From: Variovorax sp. J22P240
Lineage (GTDB): Bacteria; Pseudomonadota; Gammaproteobacteria; Burkholderiales; Burkholderiaceae_C
Reading direction: 5' to 3'
DNA: 64,000 bases
Assembly (NCBI RefSeq): GCF_030316855.1
Contig: NZ_JASZYR010000012.1
Coordinates: 113,361-177,360, forward strand
The number at the start of each line of letters is the position of its first letter. Within the stretch, counting starts at the first letter, position 1. Of this stretch, positions 17,054 through 26,773 are shown in pieces. Under the pieces are notes generated by a model. The model did no database searches. It was given only the letters and a program-made list of their open reading frames with translations, and was not told where the DNA came from. The position numbers and the translations under genes were made by a program.

Positions 17054-17085
17054 TATCCCGACGGCCACGTAGCCCACGTACGTGG
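17054..17085 (-). promoter_or_regulatory. Copy 4 of the CCACGTACGTGG element
   Basis: Read on the minus strand, the perfect palindrome CCACGTACGTGG is followed by GCTACGTGG and CCGTCGGGATA. It points toward the aldehyde dehydrogenase gene starting at 16993, about 60 nt away, the shortest spacing of the four. A TATTCAAT stretch right after it could serve as a -10 region. Confidence 0.6.
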
Positions 17086-17152
17086 AGAAGACCGGACGCC
17101 TGGCTCGTCCGGCGCAGCGGGTCCGGAGCCGGCATTCGCCCGGGAGGCGGCG

Positions 17153-18700
17153 TCAGTTCCCCGTGAACGGATGCGTGATCAAGCTGTAGATGGTGCGCAC
17201 GCCATCGATGTAATTGCCCATGCGCATGTTCTCGTTGCTCGCATGCTGGTTGTTGTCGGCGTTGACCAGCGGCACGATCGCAAAGGGAACCTGCAGTGCC
17301 CCGACGATCTCGGCGGTGGGCACGGTGCCACCCATCATGCGGATGCGGACTGGTTCGGGCTTGGCTCCAAAGGCGTTGACCATCGCTGCGTAGGCCCACT
17401 GGCCGACGGCTGAATCCATCGGTGTGCCGGCCGCATCGCCCCCTTCGGTCTGCATGGCAAAGCTGGCGAGCTTCTCGTAGCGGCTGCGGTCGTCGTCGGT
17501 GGGCATGCCCTTGACGAGGTGATAGCCCTGCTTCTGAATGTGCGCCTCCACCAGCTTGCCGAGGTAGGCCGCGTTCGAATCAGGCGTGGTGCGCAGGTCG
17601 AGCTCGGCCACCGCCTGGTCGGGCACGATGTTCGCGGCCTTGTCGCCCACCGCCGCCGACGACATGCCACGCACGTTGAGCGAGGGGTACTGCATGGCCT
17701 CCTGGTAGTTGGCGCCGACCTGATCGGTCCGCGCGATGCCCAGCCGCTTCTTCAGCGCCGCTTCGTCGTCCGGTACCGCGGCCATGATCTTGCGCTCCGC
17801 GTCGCCGAGCTTTACATGGTCGTAGTAGCCCGGGACCGAGACCCGGCCGGTGTCGTCCTTCATCGAGGCGAGCAGCGTGGCCAACCGCTGCGCCGGGTTC
17901 GGCGAGTAGTTGCCATAGTGGCCGCTGTGCAGCGACACCTTGGCGCCGTACACGGTGATTCGGGCCATCGCCGCGCCGCGGTTGCCGAAAATCAGCGTGG
18001 GCCGGTTGGTCGCATGCATCGGCCCGTCGTGGATCACGATCGCGTCGCTGCGCAGCAGGTCACGGTGCGCGAGCATGACCTTGCCGATCGACGGCGAGCC
18101 TTTTTCTTCCTCGCTGTCGAGCACGACCTTGACGTTGACGCCCAGCTTGTCGCCGCTCGCCTTCAGGGCGTCGATGGCGGCCAGGAACATCATGATCGGC
18201 GCCTTGTCGTCGGCCGAGGAACGTCCGAACACGCGCCATTCGGGATCTACCGGGCCGCTGAAGAGTTGCGCCGAGTCGATCTCTTCCCAATCGCCCTTCG
18301 CGGTCTTGCGCTTGAGCACCGGCGTCCACGGGCTCTTCTGCGCCCACTGTTCGGGAATGACCGGCTGGCCGTCCAGGTGCATGTAGAAGAGCACGGTCTT
18401 CCGCTTGGGGTCGCTGCCAGGCAGTTCCGCAAACAGCATCGGCTTGCCTTCGTTGGCCAACTGCGTCGTGGTGAAGCCGCGCTTGCGGAAGGCGGCTTCG
18501 AGCCAGTCGACGTTCTTGCGGATATCGGCCGGCACGATGGCGTCGTTGGGCAGCGCCAGGAGTTCGAAGTAGTCGCGGAATGTGGCCTGCGAGTATTGGG
18601 TGGCCGCAGCCGGCGAAAGTTCGGCGGCGTGCAGGGAGTGGGAAGCGGCGCCGACGAGCAGCGACGCGGCGATAGAGAGGAGGCGCATGGTGCGGTTCAT
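17153..18700 (-). CDS. M20/M28-family metallopeptidase, exported
   Basis: The 515-residue product starts at the ATG at 18700, which gives a signal peptide (about 1-26, ending SHSLHAAEL). Zinc-binding residues of the M20 family are visible: His in FYMHLDGQPV, bridging Asp in GRSSADDKAP, Glu pair in LDSEEEKGSPS, and His in ADNNQHASNEN. A dimerisation domain (HSGHYGNYSPNPAQRL) lies between the catalytic halves. The family removes amino acids or acyl groups from peptides; the substrate here is not predictable. The gene is alone on its strand, and the gap downstream holds the element that controls the aldehyde dehydrogenase. Confidence 0.88.
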   Translation of the reverse strand: MNRTMRLLSIAASLLVGAASHSLHAAELSPAAATQYSQATFRDYFELLALPNDAIVPADIRKNVDWLEAAFRKRGFTTTQLANEGKPMLFAELPGSDPKRKTVLFYMHLDGQPVIPEQWAQKSPWTPVLKRKTAKGDWEEIDSAQLFSGPVDPEWRVFGRSSADDKAPIMMFLAAIDALKASGDKLGVNVKVVLDSEEEKGSPSIGKVMLAHRDLLRSDAIVIHDGPMHATNRPTLIFGNRGAAMARITVYGAKVSLHSGHYGNYSPNPAQRLATLLASMKDDTGRVSVPGYYDHVKLGDAERKIMAAVPDDEAALKKRLGIARTDQVGANYQEAMQYPSLNVRGMSSAAVGDKAANIVPDQAVAELDLRTTPDSNAAYLGKLVEAHIQKQGYHLVKGMPTDDDRSRYEKLASFAMQTEGGDAAGTPMDSAVGQWAYAAMVNAFGAKPEPVRIRMMGGTVPTAEIVGALQVPFAIVPLVNADNNQHASNENMRMGNYIDGVRTIYSLITHPFTGN

Positions 18701-18863
18701 GGCCGGGGAAGATAGCACGGCGCCTCGCGGACTTCCGCTTGGCAATGCGACTGCCTGTTCGACGGGCATCGCAATGAAAGCCAAGCAAAATGCGGCTCCG
18801 GCGAGATGCTCGGACGTGACGATGCCGACGCATCGGGCCGACAAACCGGGAAGGGACCCCCAA

Positions 18864-19469
18864 ATGGAATCAGTGAGCGCCGCCGCTTTCGACGAGTCCT
18901 ACTATCGACGCTACTACTTCAACAAGAAGACCAAGGTGGCGGACCCGCAGCACATCGAACGCTTGGGCGCCTTTGTCTGCGCCTATCTCAAATACCTTCG
19001 AGTACCCGTGCGTCGGGTGCTGGACGTGGGCTGCGGCGTCGGGCTTTGGCGCGACATCGTGGCGCGGCATTTCCCGCAAGCCACCTATCACGGCGTGGAG
19101 TTCAGCGACTACCTGTGCGAACGCTACGGGTGGGAGCGCGGTTCGGTCGTGGATTACCAGGCCAGGGATCCATTCGACTTTGTCATCTGTCAGGGCGTGC
19201 TGGCCTACCTGAGCCCGCCAGACTTGAAACGCGCGCTACGCAACCTCGGGACGCTGAGCAAGGGTGCTCTCTACATGGAAGCCGTGGTGCGTGAGGACTA
19301 CGAACGCGACATCGTGGACGAAGATCTCACGGACCCGCGCCTCTTCCGCCACCGTGCCGAGGTTTACCGCCGCGGGTTGTCCCGGCAGTTCAAGGAGATT
19401 GGCGGCGGCGTGTGGCTCAGCCGGCAATCCGACGTGCCGCTCTTCGCGCTGGAGTGCGCAGCAGACTGA
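18864..19469 (+). CDS. Class I SAM-dependent methyltransferase
   Basis: This 201-residue protein has a Rossmann-type methyltransferase core. Motif I is VLDVGCGVGLW (about residues 53-63), an acidic position follows in YHGVEFSDYL, and motif IV resembles DFVICQGVLAYL. The start at the ATG at 18864 sits after a Gly/Ala-rich AAGGGA ribosome site; the frame is open upstream into the divergent peptidase promoter. The N terminus (FDESYYRRYYFNKKTKV) is a conserved opening of a small uncharacterised subgroup. No neighbour suggests the substrate. Confidence 0.8.
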   Translation: MESVSAAAFDESYYRRYYFNKKTKVADPQHIERLGAFVCAYLKYLRVPVRRVLDVGCGVGLWRDIVARHFPQATYHGVEFSDYLCERYGWERGSVVDYQARDPFDFVICQGVLAYLSPPDLKRALRNLGTLSKGALYMEAVVREDYERDIVDEDLTDPRLFRHRAEVYRRGLSRQFKEIGGGVWLSRQSDVPLFALECAAD

Positions 19470-19624
19470 CTGCACAACCACTCGCATATCGCCATGGAGC
19501 CCAGCGGCATCGCGGTCGAGGGCTCCCACGGGGCCCTACTCGCTCCAACGCGTAGCGGCCTTCCATCGGCGAGGTCGATCCAATGCTAAGCTTTTACGCT
19601 CCTTCACTGAGCCAGGAGAAATCG

Positions 19625-19900
19625 ATGAAAAAATTCATCTTCGCTGTCGCTCTCAGCCTTTTCGCCTTTGTATCGGCACCCGCCTTCGCCAAGGCGAACT
19701 GCAAGGCCTATCCGAAATCTGAATGGATGTCGGAAGCCGATGCCAAGGCCAAGATCGAGGCACAGGGCTACACGATCTCCAAGTTCAAGGTCGACGGCAA
19801 CTGCTATGAGATCTACGGCAGAAACAAGGCCGGGAAGAAAGTCGAGATCTACTATGACGCCAAGACACTCGAGCCGGTGAAGAGCGAGATCGAAAAGTAA
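19625..19900 (+). CDS. Secreted PepSY-domain protein
   Basis: The product has 91 residues: a signal peptide (MKKFIFAVALSLFAFVSAPAFA) and a single PepSY domain (SEWMSEADAKAKIEAQGYTISKFKVDGNCYEIYG...VEIYYDAKTLEPV). PepSY domains are short periplasmic modules that bind ligands or inhibit proteases and often accompany cytochrome b or ferric-reductase proteins. The ATG at 19625 follows a good AGGAGA site. The start of the cytochrome b gene lies 3 nt after its stop, so the pair forms an operon, a common arrangement in betaproteobacteria. Confidence 0.88.
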   Translation: MKKFIFAVALSLFAFVSAPAFAKANCKAYPKSEWMSEADAKAKIEAQGYTISKFKVDGNCYEIYGRNKAGKKVEIYYDAKTLEPVKSEIEK

Positions 19901-19903
19901 CCA

Positions 19904-20443
19904 ATGTCGACTTCGCGCGATGCGGATGCACTGCGAAGCAGAGTCCTTGTCTGGGACGTCGTTGTCCGTTTTCATCATTGGACGCTGGCCGGATTGGTCA
20001 TCTTCTGCACGATTCAGGACGACGGCGGTCAAGTGCATCGCATCGCAGGGTATGCAGCAGCCGGCGTGGTAGTCACACGCCTGTTGTGGGCGGCATTTGC
20101 GAATGGTCATGGCAGCTTGGCGGCCCTCAAGCCGTCCGCGACTGCGGCGCTCACCTATGTTCGTGCCGGCGCGCCGCGTTGCGTTGGCCACGATCCTCTC
20201 GGCCTGTGGATGGTGTGGCTGCTTTGGTCGCTCGTATTGCTTCTTGGGCTCACCGGGTGGATGAGCCGCCTCGACACTTTCTGGGGTGACGAGCGCTTGC
20301 AAGAAGTCCATGCATGGATCGCCGATGCCTTGCTGGTCGCCGTGGCTCTCCATCTTCTCGGCATCGGCCTGATGAGTTGGTGGTGGCGCGAGAACCTTTC
20401 GGCGACCATGGTGAACGGACGCAAGCGGGGACCACCCGCATAG
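19904..20443 (+). CDS. Cytochrome b561-type membrane protein
   Basis: This 179-residue protein has four hydrophobic helices. The heme-ligand His residues are in VRFHHWTLAGLVIF, in VHRIAGYAAAGVVV, and in LQEVHAWIADALLVAVALHLLGIG, matching the Ni/Fe-hydrogenase b-type/cytochrome b561 pattern. It should carry electrons across the inner membrane between quinol and a periplasmic acceptor. It is co-transcribed with the PepSY gene upstream. The acceptor is unknown; no hydrogenase or soluble cytochrome gene is next to it. Confidence 0.85.
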   Translation: MSTSRDADALRSRVLVWDVVVRFHHWTLAGLVIFCTIQDDGGQVHRIAGYAAAGVVVTRLLWAAFANGHGSLAALKPSATAALTYVRAGAPRCVGHDPLGLWMVWLLWSLVLLLGLTGWMSRLDTFWGDERLQEVHAWIADALLVAVALHLLGIGLMSWWWRENLSATMVNGRKRGPPA

Positions 20444-20564
20444 GTCAAAAAATCTGACGTCCAGCAGCGCGTTGTGTCGTGCGTCGTGAGCGCGGTGCTT
20501 CGACGCACTACGGGTGCACCCCGGGAATACCCGCACAGAAAAAACTCAAATCTTGCCTACATTG

Positions 20565-20599
20565 CTTGTATGCAAGAAAGCGAAAGACTTGCATGCAAC
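20565..20599. promoter_or_regulatory. Two candidate GntR-type operators upstream of dctA
   Basis: CTTGTATGCAAG (20565-20576) and CTTGCATGCAAC (20588-20599) are near-palindromes whose starts are 23 bp apart, two helical turns, so they face the same side of the DNA. Inverted repeats of the form TTGTATNCAA are typical of FCD-subclass GntR proteins, and such a regulator is encoded just after dctA. The pair lies 20 nt before the dctA start, well placed to block transcription. Confidence 0.6.
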
Positions 20600-20619
20600 C
20601 TTCCTCACGGAGATCCCCC

Positions 20620-21945
20620 ATGCCTCGTTTCGCCAAATCGCTCTTCGGTCAGGTGGTCATCGCGCTGGTTCTCGGCGTGGTGGCGGGCCTGTTCTTTCCT
20701 GATTTCGCAGTCAAGCTCAAGCCGTTGGGAGACGGCTTCATCAAGCTGATCAAGATGATCATCCCGGTGCTGGTGTTCTGCGTGGTGGTGCACGGCATCG
20801 CCGGCGCGGGGGACCTGAAGCGCGTCGGGCGCGTCGGCGTCAAGGCGCTGATCTACTTCGAGGTGCTGACGACCATCGCCCTGGCGCTCGGCCTCGTGCT
20901 GGCCTTCGTGTTCAAGCCCGGCGTGGGCATGAACGTCGACCCCACGAAGCTCGACCCCGCAGCCATGAGCGCCTACGCATCGAATGCCGACAAGCTCACC
21001 AGCGGCGGCACGGTCGAGTTCCTCATGAAGCTGATCCCGACCACTGTGGTCAACGCCTTCGCCACGGGCGACGTGCTGCAGGTGCTGCTCTTCGCGGTGC
21101 TCTTCGGCTGCGCGCTTGCGCTGCTCGGCGAGCGCGGCCGGCCGGTGGGGCTGGTGGTCGATGCGCTCTCGCTAGTGCTGTTCAAGATCATGGGGATCAT
21201 CATCAAGCTGGCCCCGCTGGGTGTGCTCGGCGCCATCGCCTTCACGGTGGGGCAGTACGGCGTCGGCTCGCTGAAGCAACTCGGCATGCTGGTGGCGCTG
21301 TTCTATGCATCGGTGCTGCTCTTCGTCTTCGTGATCCTCGGCCTGGTGATGCGGCTTTCCGGCTTCAGCCTCGTCAAGCTGCTGCGATACCTCCGCGAAG
21401 AACTCACCATCGTCTTCGCCACCACCTCGTCGGACAGCGTGCTGCCGCAGATCATGGCCAAGCTGCGCCACATGGGCATCCGTGACTCGACCGTAGGCCT
21501 GGTGATCCCGACCGGCTACTCGTTCAACCTCGACGCCTTCTCGATCTACATCACGCTCGCCGCGGTGTTCATCGCACAGGCGACCAACACGCCGATCTCG
21601 ATGGCCGACCTGCTGACCATCCTGGCGATCGCGCTGGTCACCTCGAAGGGCGCCCATGGCGTGCCGGGTTCGGCCATCGTGGTGCTCGCCGCGACCTTGC
21701 ATGCCATTCCGGCCATCCCCGCGATCGGACTCGTGCTGGTGTTGTCCGTCGACTGGTTCATGGGCATCGCCCGCGCGCTGGGCAATCTCATCGGCAACTG
21801 CGTCGCCACTGTCGCGATCGCCGCCTGGGAAGGTGACATCGATCGCGAACGCGCCCATGCCGTGCTGAACGGCACGCACTCGCCCGAAGACGAACCGCTG
21901 GCCGAGGCGGAGCCCGGCCCAGTCGCCATCCAGCCAGCACATTGA
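20620..21945 (+). CDS. dctA: C4-dicarboxylate:cation symporter DctA
   Basis: This 441-residue member of the glutamate/dicarboxylate symporter family takes up succinate, fumarate and malate. The hairpin signature is in FATTSSDSVLPQIMAKL, the sodium-binding helix in GYSFNLDAFSIYITLAAVFIAQA, and the second hairpin in SKGAHGVPGSAIVVLAATL. Start choice: the ATG at 20620 follows an ACGGAGAT ribosome site and gives the standard FGQVVIALVLG N terminus. The downstream GntR gene begins 10 nt after its stop, so dctA and its likely regulator share an mRNA. Confidence 0.93.
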   Translation: MPRFAKSLFGQVVIALVLGVVAGLFFPDFAVKLKPLGDGFIKLIKMIIPVLVFCVVVHGIAGAGDLKRVGRVGVKALIYFEVLTTIALALGLVLAFVFKPGVGMNVDPTKLDPAAMSAYASNADKLTSGGTVEFLMKLIPTTVVNAFATGDVLQVLLFAVLFGCALALLGERGRPVGLVVDALSLVLFKIMGIIIKLAPLGVLGAIAFTVGQYGVGSLKQLGMLVALFYASVLLFVFVILGLVMRLSGFSLVKLLRYLREELTIVFATTSSDSVLPQIMAKLRHMGIRDSTVGLVIPTGYSFNLDAFSIYITLAAVFIAQATNTPISMADLLTILAIALVTSKGAHGVPGSAIVVLAATLHAIPAIPAIGLVLVLSVDWFMGIARALGNLIGNCVATVAIAAWEGDIDRERAHAVLNGTHSPEDEPLAEAEPGPVAIQPAH

Positions 21946-21955
21946 GGTTCCCCGA

Positions 21956-22654
21956 ATGACCGAAGTCTCCCCCACCACCATCGCCGAGCGCGTGGTCGAA
22001 GCCATCCTGGCGCAGAAGCTCGCGCCCGGCGAGCGCCTCGGCGAGCAGGCACTGGCGGAGAACTTCGGCGTCAGCCGCACCATGGTGCGCGAAGCGCTGA
22101 TGCAGCTGCAGGCCCGCGGCTTCGTGGAGGTGCAGTCGCGCCGCGGCTGGTATGTGGTGGAGCCTTCGGCCGAAGAGGCGCGCGATGCCTTCGCGGCACG
22201 GCGCATCGTCGAGTCGGGCATCCTGGCCGAAGCCGGCCGCCCGCTGTCCAGGGTGATCCGCAAGCTGCGCGAGCACATTGCCGACGAGAAGCGCGCCATT
22301 GCCGGCGCCGATGCCGCCACCCGCGCTTTCCTCCTCGCGGACTTTCATGTCTGCCTGGCCGACCAGATGGGCCACCGCCTGCTCTGCGACGTGCTGCGCG
22401 ACCTCACCGCGCGCACCACGCTCGCGGCCACCCTCTTCCAGTCCAAGCACGAAGCCTCGCAGTCCTGCGCCGAGCACGCCGCCATCGTCGAAGCCCTCGA
22501 AGACGGCGATACACCGCGCGCCCGGCAACTCATGCTCGACCACATCGGCAACGTCGAGCAAGCGCTGCAGGTCGACGTCACCGCCGACCCGACGGCCGAC
22601 GAACGACTGCGCGCCACGCTGTCCCCCGTCGCACTGCCACGCGCGCTGCGCTAG
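21956..22654 (+). CDS. GntR-family regulator, FCD (FadR) subclass
   Basis: The 232-residue protein has a winged helix-turn-helix (about 5-75; LAPGERLGEQALAENFGVSRTMVREALMQLQARGFVEVQ) and an all-helical FCD domain (about 85-215). The FCD metal-binding pattern is partly visible in RAFLLADFHVCLAD and in the late SCAEHAAIVEAL. FCD regulators respond to small organic acids. It lies 10 nt behind dctA, and the two palindromes in front of dctA are its likely operators, giving autoregulation. Confidence 0.9.
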   Translation: MTEVSPTTIAERVVEAILAQKLAPGERLGEQALAENFGVSRTMVREALMQLQARGFVEVQSRRGWYVVEPSAEEARDAFAARRIVESGILAEAGRPLSRVIRKLREHIADEKRAIAGADAATRAFLLADFHVCLADQMGHRLLCDVLRDLTARTTLAATLFQSKHEASQSCAEHAAIVEALEDGDTPRARQLMLDHIGNVEQALQVDVTADPTADERLRATLSPVALPRALR

Positions 22655-22675
22655 GCCGCGCGAGATTCCGCAAAC

Positions 22676-22763
22676 ACCGCGGAACCGGCTTGGCCGGGCC
22701 GATGGTGTTGCCTCCGGCAGGGGGTGGGCGACCACACGAAGTGAGGGAGCCTGGGGGCGAGCT
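22676..22763 (+). repeat. Intergenic repeat, copy 1
   Basis: This GC-rich module begins CCGCGGAACCGGCTTGGCCG and carries a CCTCCGG...GGGGGTG stem. It ends with CCACACGAAGTG...GAGCCTGGGGGCGAGCT. Related copies lie at 26654, 37259, 50669, 52115, 52234 and (fragment) 61716, all between genes. It ends 10 nt before the AI-2E permease gene. Confidence 0.7.
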
Positions 22764-22773
22764 AACATACTTT

Positions 22774-23847
22774 ATGAACTCTCCGGCCCTTCAGCGCGGC
22801 ACCTTCCTCCTACTTCTGGCCGCAGTCACGATCGCGTTCGGCTGGATCCTTCTTCCCTTCTTCGGGGCAGTCATGTGGAGCGTTGCCCTCGCGATCCTCT
22901 TCACGCCGATCTATCGGCGCCTGGTCAAGAAGATGGACGGGCGACGCAACCTCGCCGCCTTCACGACGCTCCTGCTCGCGACCATCATCGTGGTCATCCC
23001 GCTGGTGGCCATCACCGTGTCCGTGGTCGACGAGGTGTCCGTCGTCCAGCAGATGATCCGCTCCGGCGACATCAGCTTCACCAGCTACTTCCAGCAAATC
23101 GTGAACGCCCTTCCCCGTTGGGCGCTCGACCTGCTCAACCGCTTCGGGCTCGGGAATGTCGAGGGCTTCATCGGCCGCGTGTCCGAATCCGCCCTGAAGA
23201 GCAGCCAGCTCATTGCGACGCATGCTGTCTCCATCGGGCAGAACACCTTCGAGTTCCTGATCAGCTTCGGCATCATGCTGTACCTGCTCTTCTTCCTGCT
23301 CCGCGACGGGGGCGACCTGTCGAAGACCATCCGCAACTCGCTCCCTCTGGCGAAGCCGCACACCCACTACCTGCTCAACAAGTTCACGACCGTCATCCGC
23401 GCCACGATCAAGGGCAACATCGCGGTCGCGGCGGCGCAGGGCATCATCGGCGGCATCGCCTTCTCCTTCCTCGGCGTTCAGGGCGCGCTGCTGTGGGGTG
23501 TGCTGATGGGCTTCCTGTCGCTGCTGCCCGCGGTCGGCGCGGCGCTGATCTGGGCGCCGGTGGCCATCTACTTCCTGGCGGTCGGCGAGATCGGAAAGTC
23601 GCTGACGCTGATCTTCATCGGCGTCTTCGTGATCGGTCTGGTCGACAACATCCTGAGGCCGCTGCTGGTGGGCAAGGACACGCAGATGCCGGACTACATC
23701 GTGCTGATGTCCACTATCGGCGGTATCGCGCTCTTCGGCATCAACGGCTTCGTGATCGGGCCGGTGATTGCCGCGCTCTTCATGGCGGCGTGGGACCTGT
23801 TCGCCTCCTCGAGCGAAGACGAGCACGGCATGCCGCCCCTACCCTGA
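22774..23847 (+). CDS. AI-2E family transporter (PerM-like permease)
   Basis: This 357-residue protein has eight predicted helices. The long extracytoplasmic region (about 80-150) and the C-terminal signature GLVDNILRPLLVGKDTQMPDYIVLMSTIGGIALFGINGFVIGPVIAAL are characteristic of the PF01594 family. Members have been linked to autoinducer-2 export and, in others, to Na+(Li+)/H+ antiport, so the substrate is open. The start at the ATG at 22774 directly follows an intergenic repeat. Its 3' end overlaps the convergent LysR gene by 9 nt. Confidence 0.9.
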   Translation: MNSPALQRGTFLLLLAAVTIAFGWILLPFFGAVMWSVALAILFTPIYRRLVKKMDGRRNLAAFTTLLLATIIVVIPLVAITVSVVDEVSVVQQMIRSGDISFTSYFQQIVNALPRWALDLLNRFGLGNVEGFIGRVSESALKSSQLIATHAVSIGQNTFEFLISFGIMLYLLFFLLRDGGDLSKTIRNSLPLAKPHTHYLLNKFTTVIRATIKGNIAVAAAQGIIGGIAFSFLGVQGALLWGVLMGFLSLLPAVGAALIWAPVAIYFLAVGEIGKSLTLIFIGVFVIGLVDNILRPLLVGKDTQMPDYIVLMSTIGGIALFGINGFVIGPVIAALFMAAWDLFASSSEDEHGMPPLP

Positions 23848-24750
23848 GCGACTGCTCCACCAGTTCTCGCCGAAGCGGCCCTGCAGGAACGCGACGAAGC
23901 TCGACACCTTGCCCGGCACCAGCTTGGGCGACGGAAACACGGCATGGATTTCCTGCGCGGCGAGCGCGTGGTCGGCCAGCACCTCCACCACATGCCCTGA
24001 AGCCAGCGAATCGCTCGCGACGTAGCGCGGCATCAGCGCGATGCCCAGCCCCGCGCGCGCGGCGGCGAGCACGGCCGACACGTTGTTCGACCGCAGTCGG
24101 CCCGACACCGGCACCGTCACGGGTTCGCCCTTGGGCGTCTGCAGGTGCCAGACGTCGTCGCCGACCACGCTGCTGTAGATCAGGGCCACGTGCGCGCTCA
24201 GGTCCTGTGCCTTCTTCGGCGTGCCGTGCTTCTTGAGGTAAGCCGGCGCAACCACCATCACCCAGGGGTTCATGCCGAGGAAGCGCGCCCCCAGAGACGA
24301 GTCGGCGAGCTTGCCCATGCGGATCGCGACATCGATGCCCTGCGCCACGAGATCGACATAACGGTCCTCGAAGCTCAGGTCGACCTGCACCTGCGGATGC
24401 CGCGCCATGAATTCGAGCGCCAGCGGCACCACGACGCGGCGCCCGAAGGCCGTCGACGTGCCGATGCGCAGAAGCCCCTGTGCCTGGGATTGCCGCAGCT
24501 TCACGATGTTCTCGGCCTCCTCCGCATCCCGCACGATGGCCTTGCACTTCTCGTAGTAAAGCGCGCCGGATTCGGTCAGGCTCACGCCGCGCGTGTTGCG
24601 GTTGAGCAGGCGCACCTTCAGGCGCGCTTCGGTGGCCGCAACCTGCTTGGTCACGGTGGGCTGGGTGGTGTTGAACTCGCGCGCCGCCTTGGAGAAACTG
24701 CCGGTCTCCACCACGCGCACGAACATCTCCATCGCTTGCAGTCGGTCCAT
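23839..24750 (-). CDS. LysR-family regulator, probable regulator of the gcl cluster
   Basis: The 303-residue protein has a LysR helix-turn-helix (MDRLQAMEMFVRVVETGSFSKAAREFNTTQPTVTKQV) and an effector domain (about 90-295). The LNRNTRGVSLTESG hinge is typical of the large AaeR/CrgA-like group. It is divergent from gcl, with a strong inverted repeat in the gap, so it probably controls glyoxylate use. The last 9 nt overlap the AI-2E permease gene on the other strand. Confidence 0.9.
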   Translation of the reverse strand: MDRLQAMEMFVRVVETGSFSKAAREFNTTQPTVTKQVAATEARLKVRLLNRNTRGVSLTESGALYYEKCKAIVRDAEEAENIVKLRQSQAQGLLRIGTSTAFGRRVVVPLALEFMARHPQVQVDLSFEDRYVDLVAQGIDVAIRMGKLADSSLGARFLGMNPWVMVVAPAYLKKHGTPKKAQDLSAHVALIYSSVVGDDVWHLQTPKGEPVTVPVSGRLRSNNVSAVLAAARAGLGIALMPRYVASDSLASGHVVEVLADHALAAQEIHAVFPSPKLVPGKVSSFVAFLQGRFGENWWSSRSG

Positions 24751-24768
24751 CGCGCCATCCTAGCCACT

Positions 24769-24806
24769 TATTCCGCCACGGAATAGGCTTTATGGCGGCA
24801 CGCCAT
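24769..24806. promoter_or_regulatory. Candidate LysR operators in the gcl divergent promoter
   Basis: Two inverted repeats lie in the 109-nt gap: TATTCC-GCCAC-GGAATA (24769-24785, perfect 6-bp arms) and ATGGCG-GCA-CGCCAT (24792-24806). The first has the size and symmetry expected of a LysR primary site between divergent genes. Confidence 0.55.
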
Positions 24807-24859
24807 CTTCTGCCGGATGCCTCGAATTCCTACAGTCGAGACACCCAAGGAGAATCAAC

Positions 24860-26653
<1,794 letters not shown>

Positions 26654-26743
26654 GCGCCCCCCCAGGCTTCGCGCACTTCGTGTCGCTTCGCCAACCCCCT
26701 GCAGGGGGCAGCATCAGCGGCCCGGCAAAGCCGGTTCCGCGGT
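26654..26743 (-). repeat. Intergenic repeat, copy 2
   Basis: This is a minus-oriented copy of the module seen at 22676. Read on the plus strand it runs CGCCCCCCCAGGC, then CACTTCGTGTC, then CCCCCTGCAGGGGGC and GGCCCGGCAAAGCCGGTTCC. It fills the gap between gcl and hyi, so it is probably part of their mRNA. Confidence 0.7.
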
Positions 26744-26773
26744 GCTTCCCGAATCGAATGGAAAGAGAAAATC

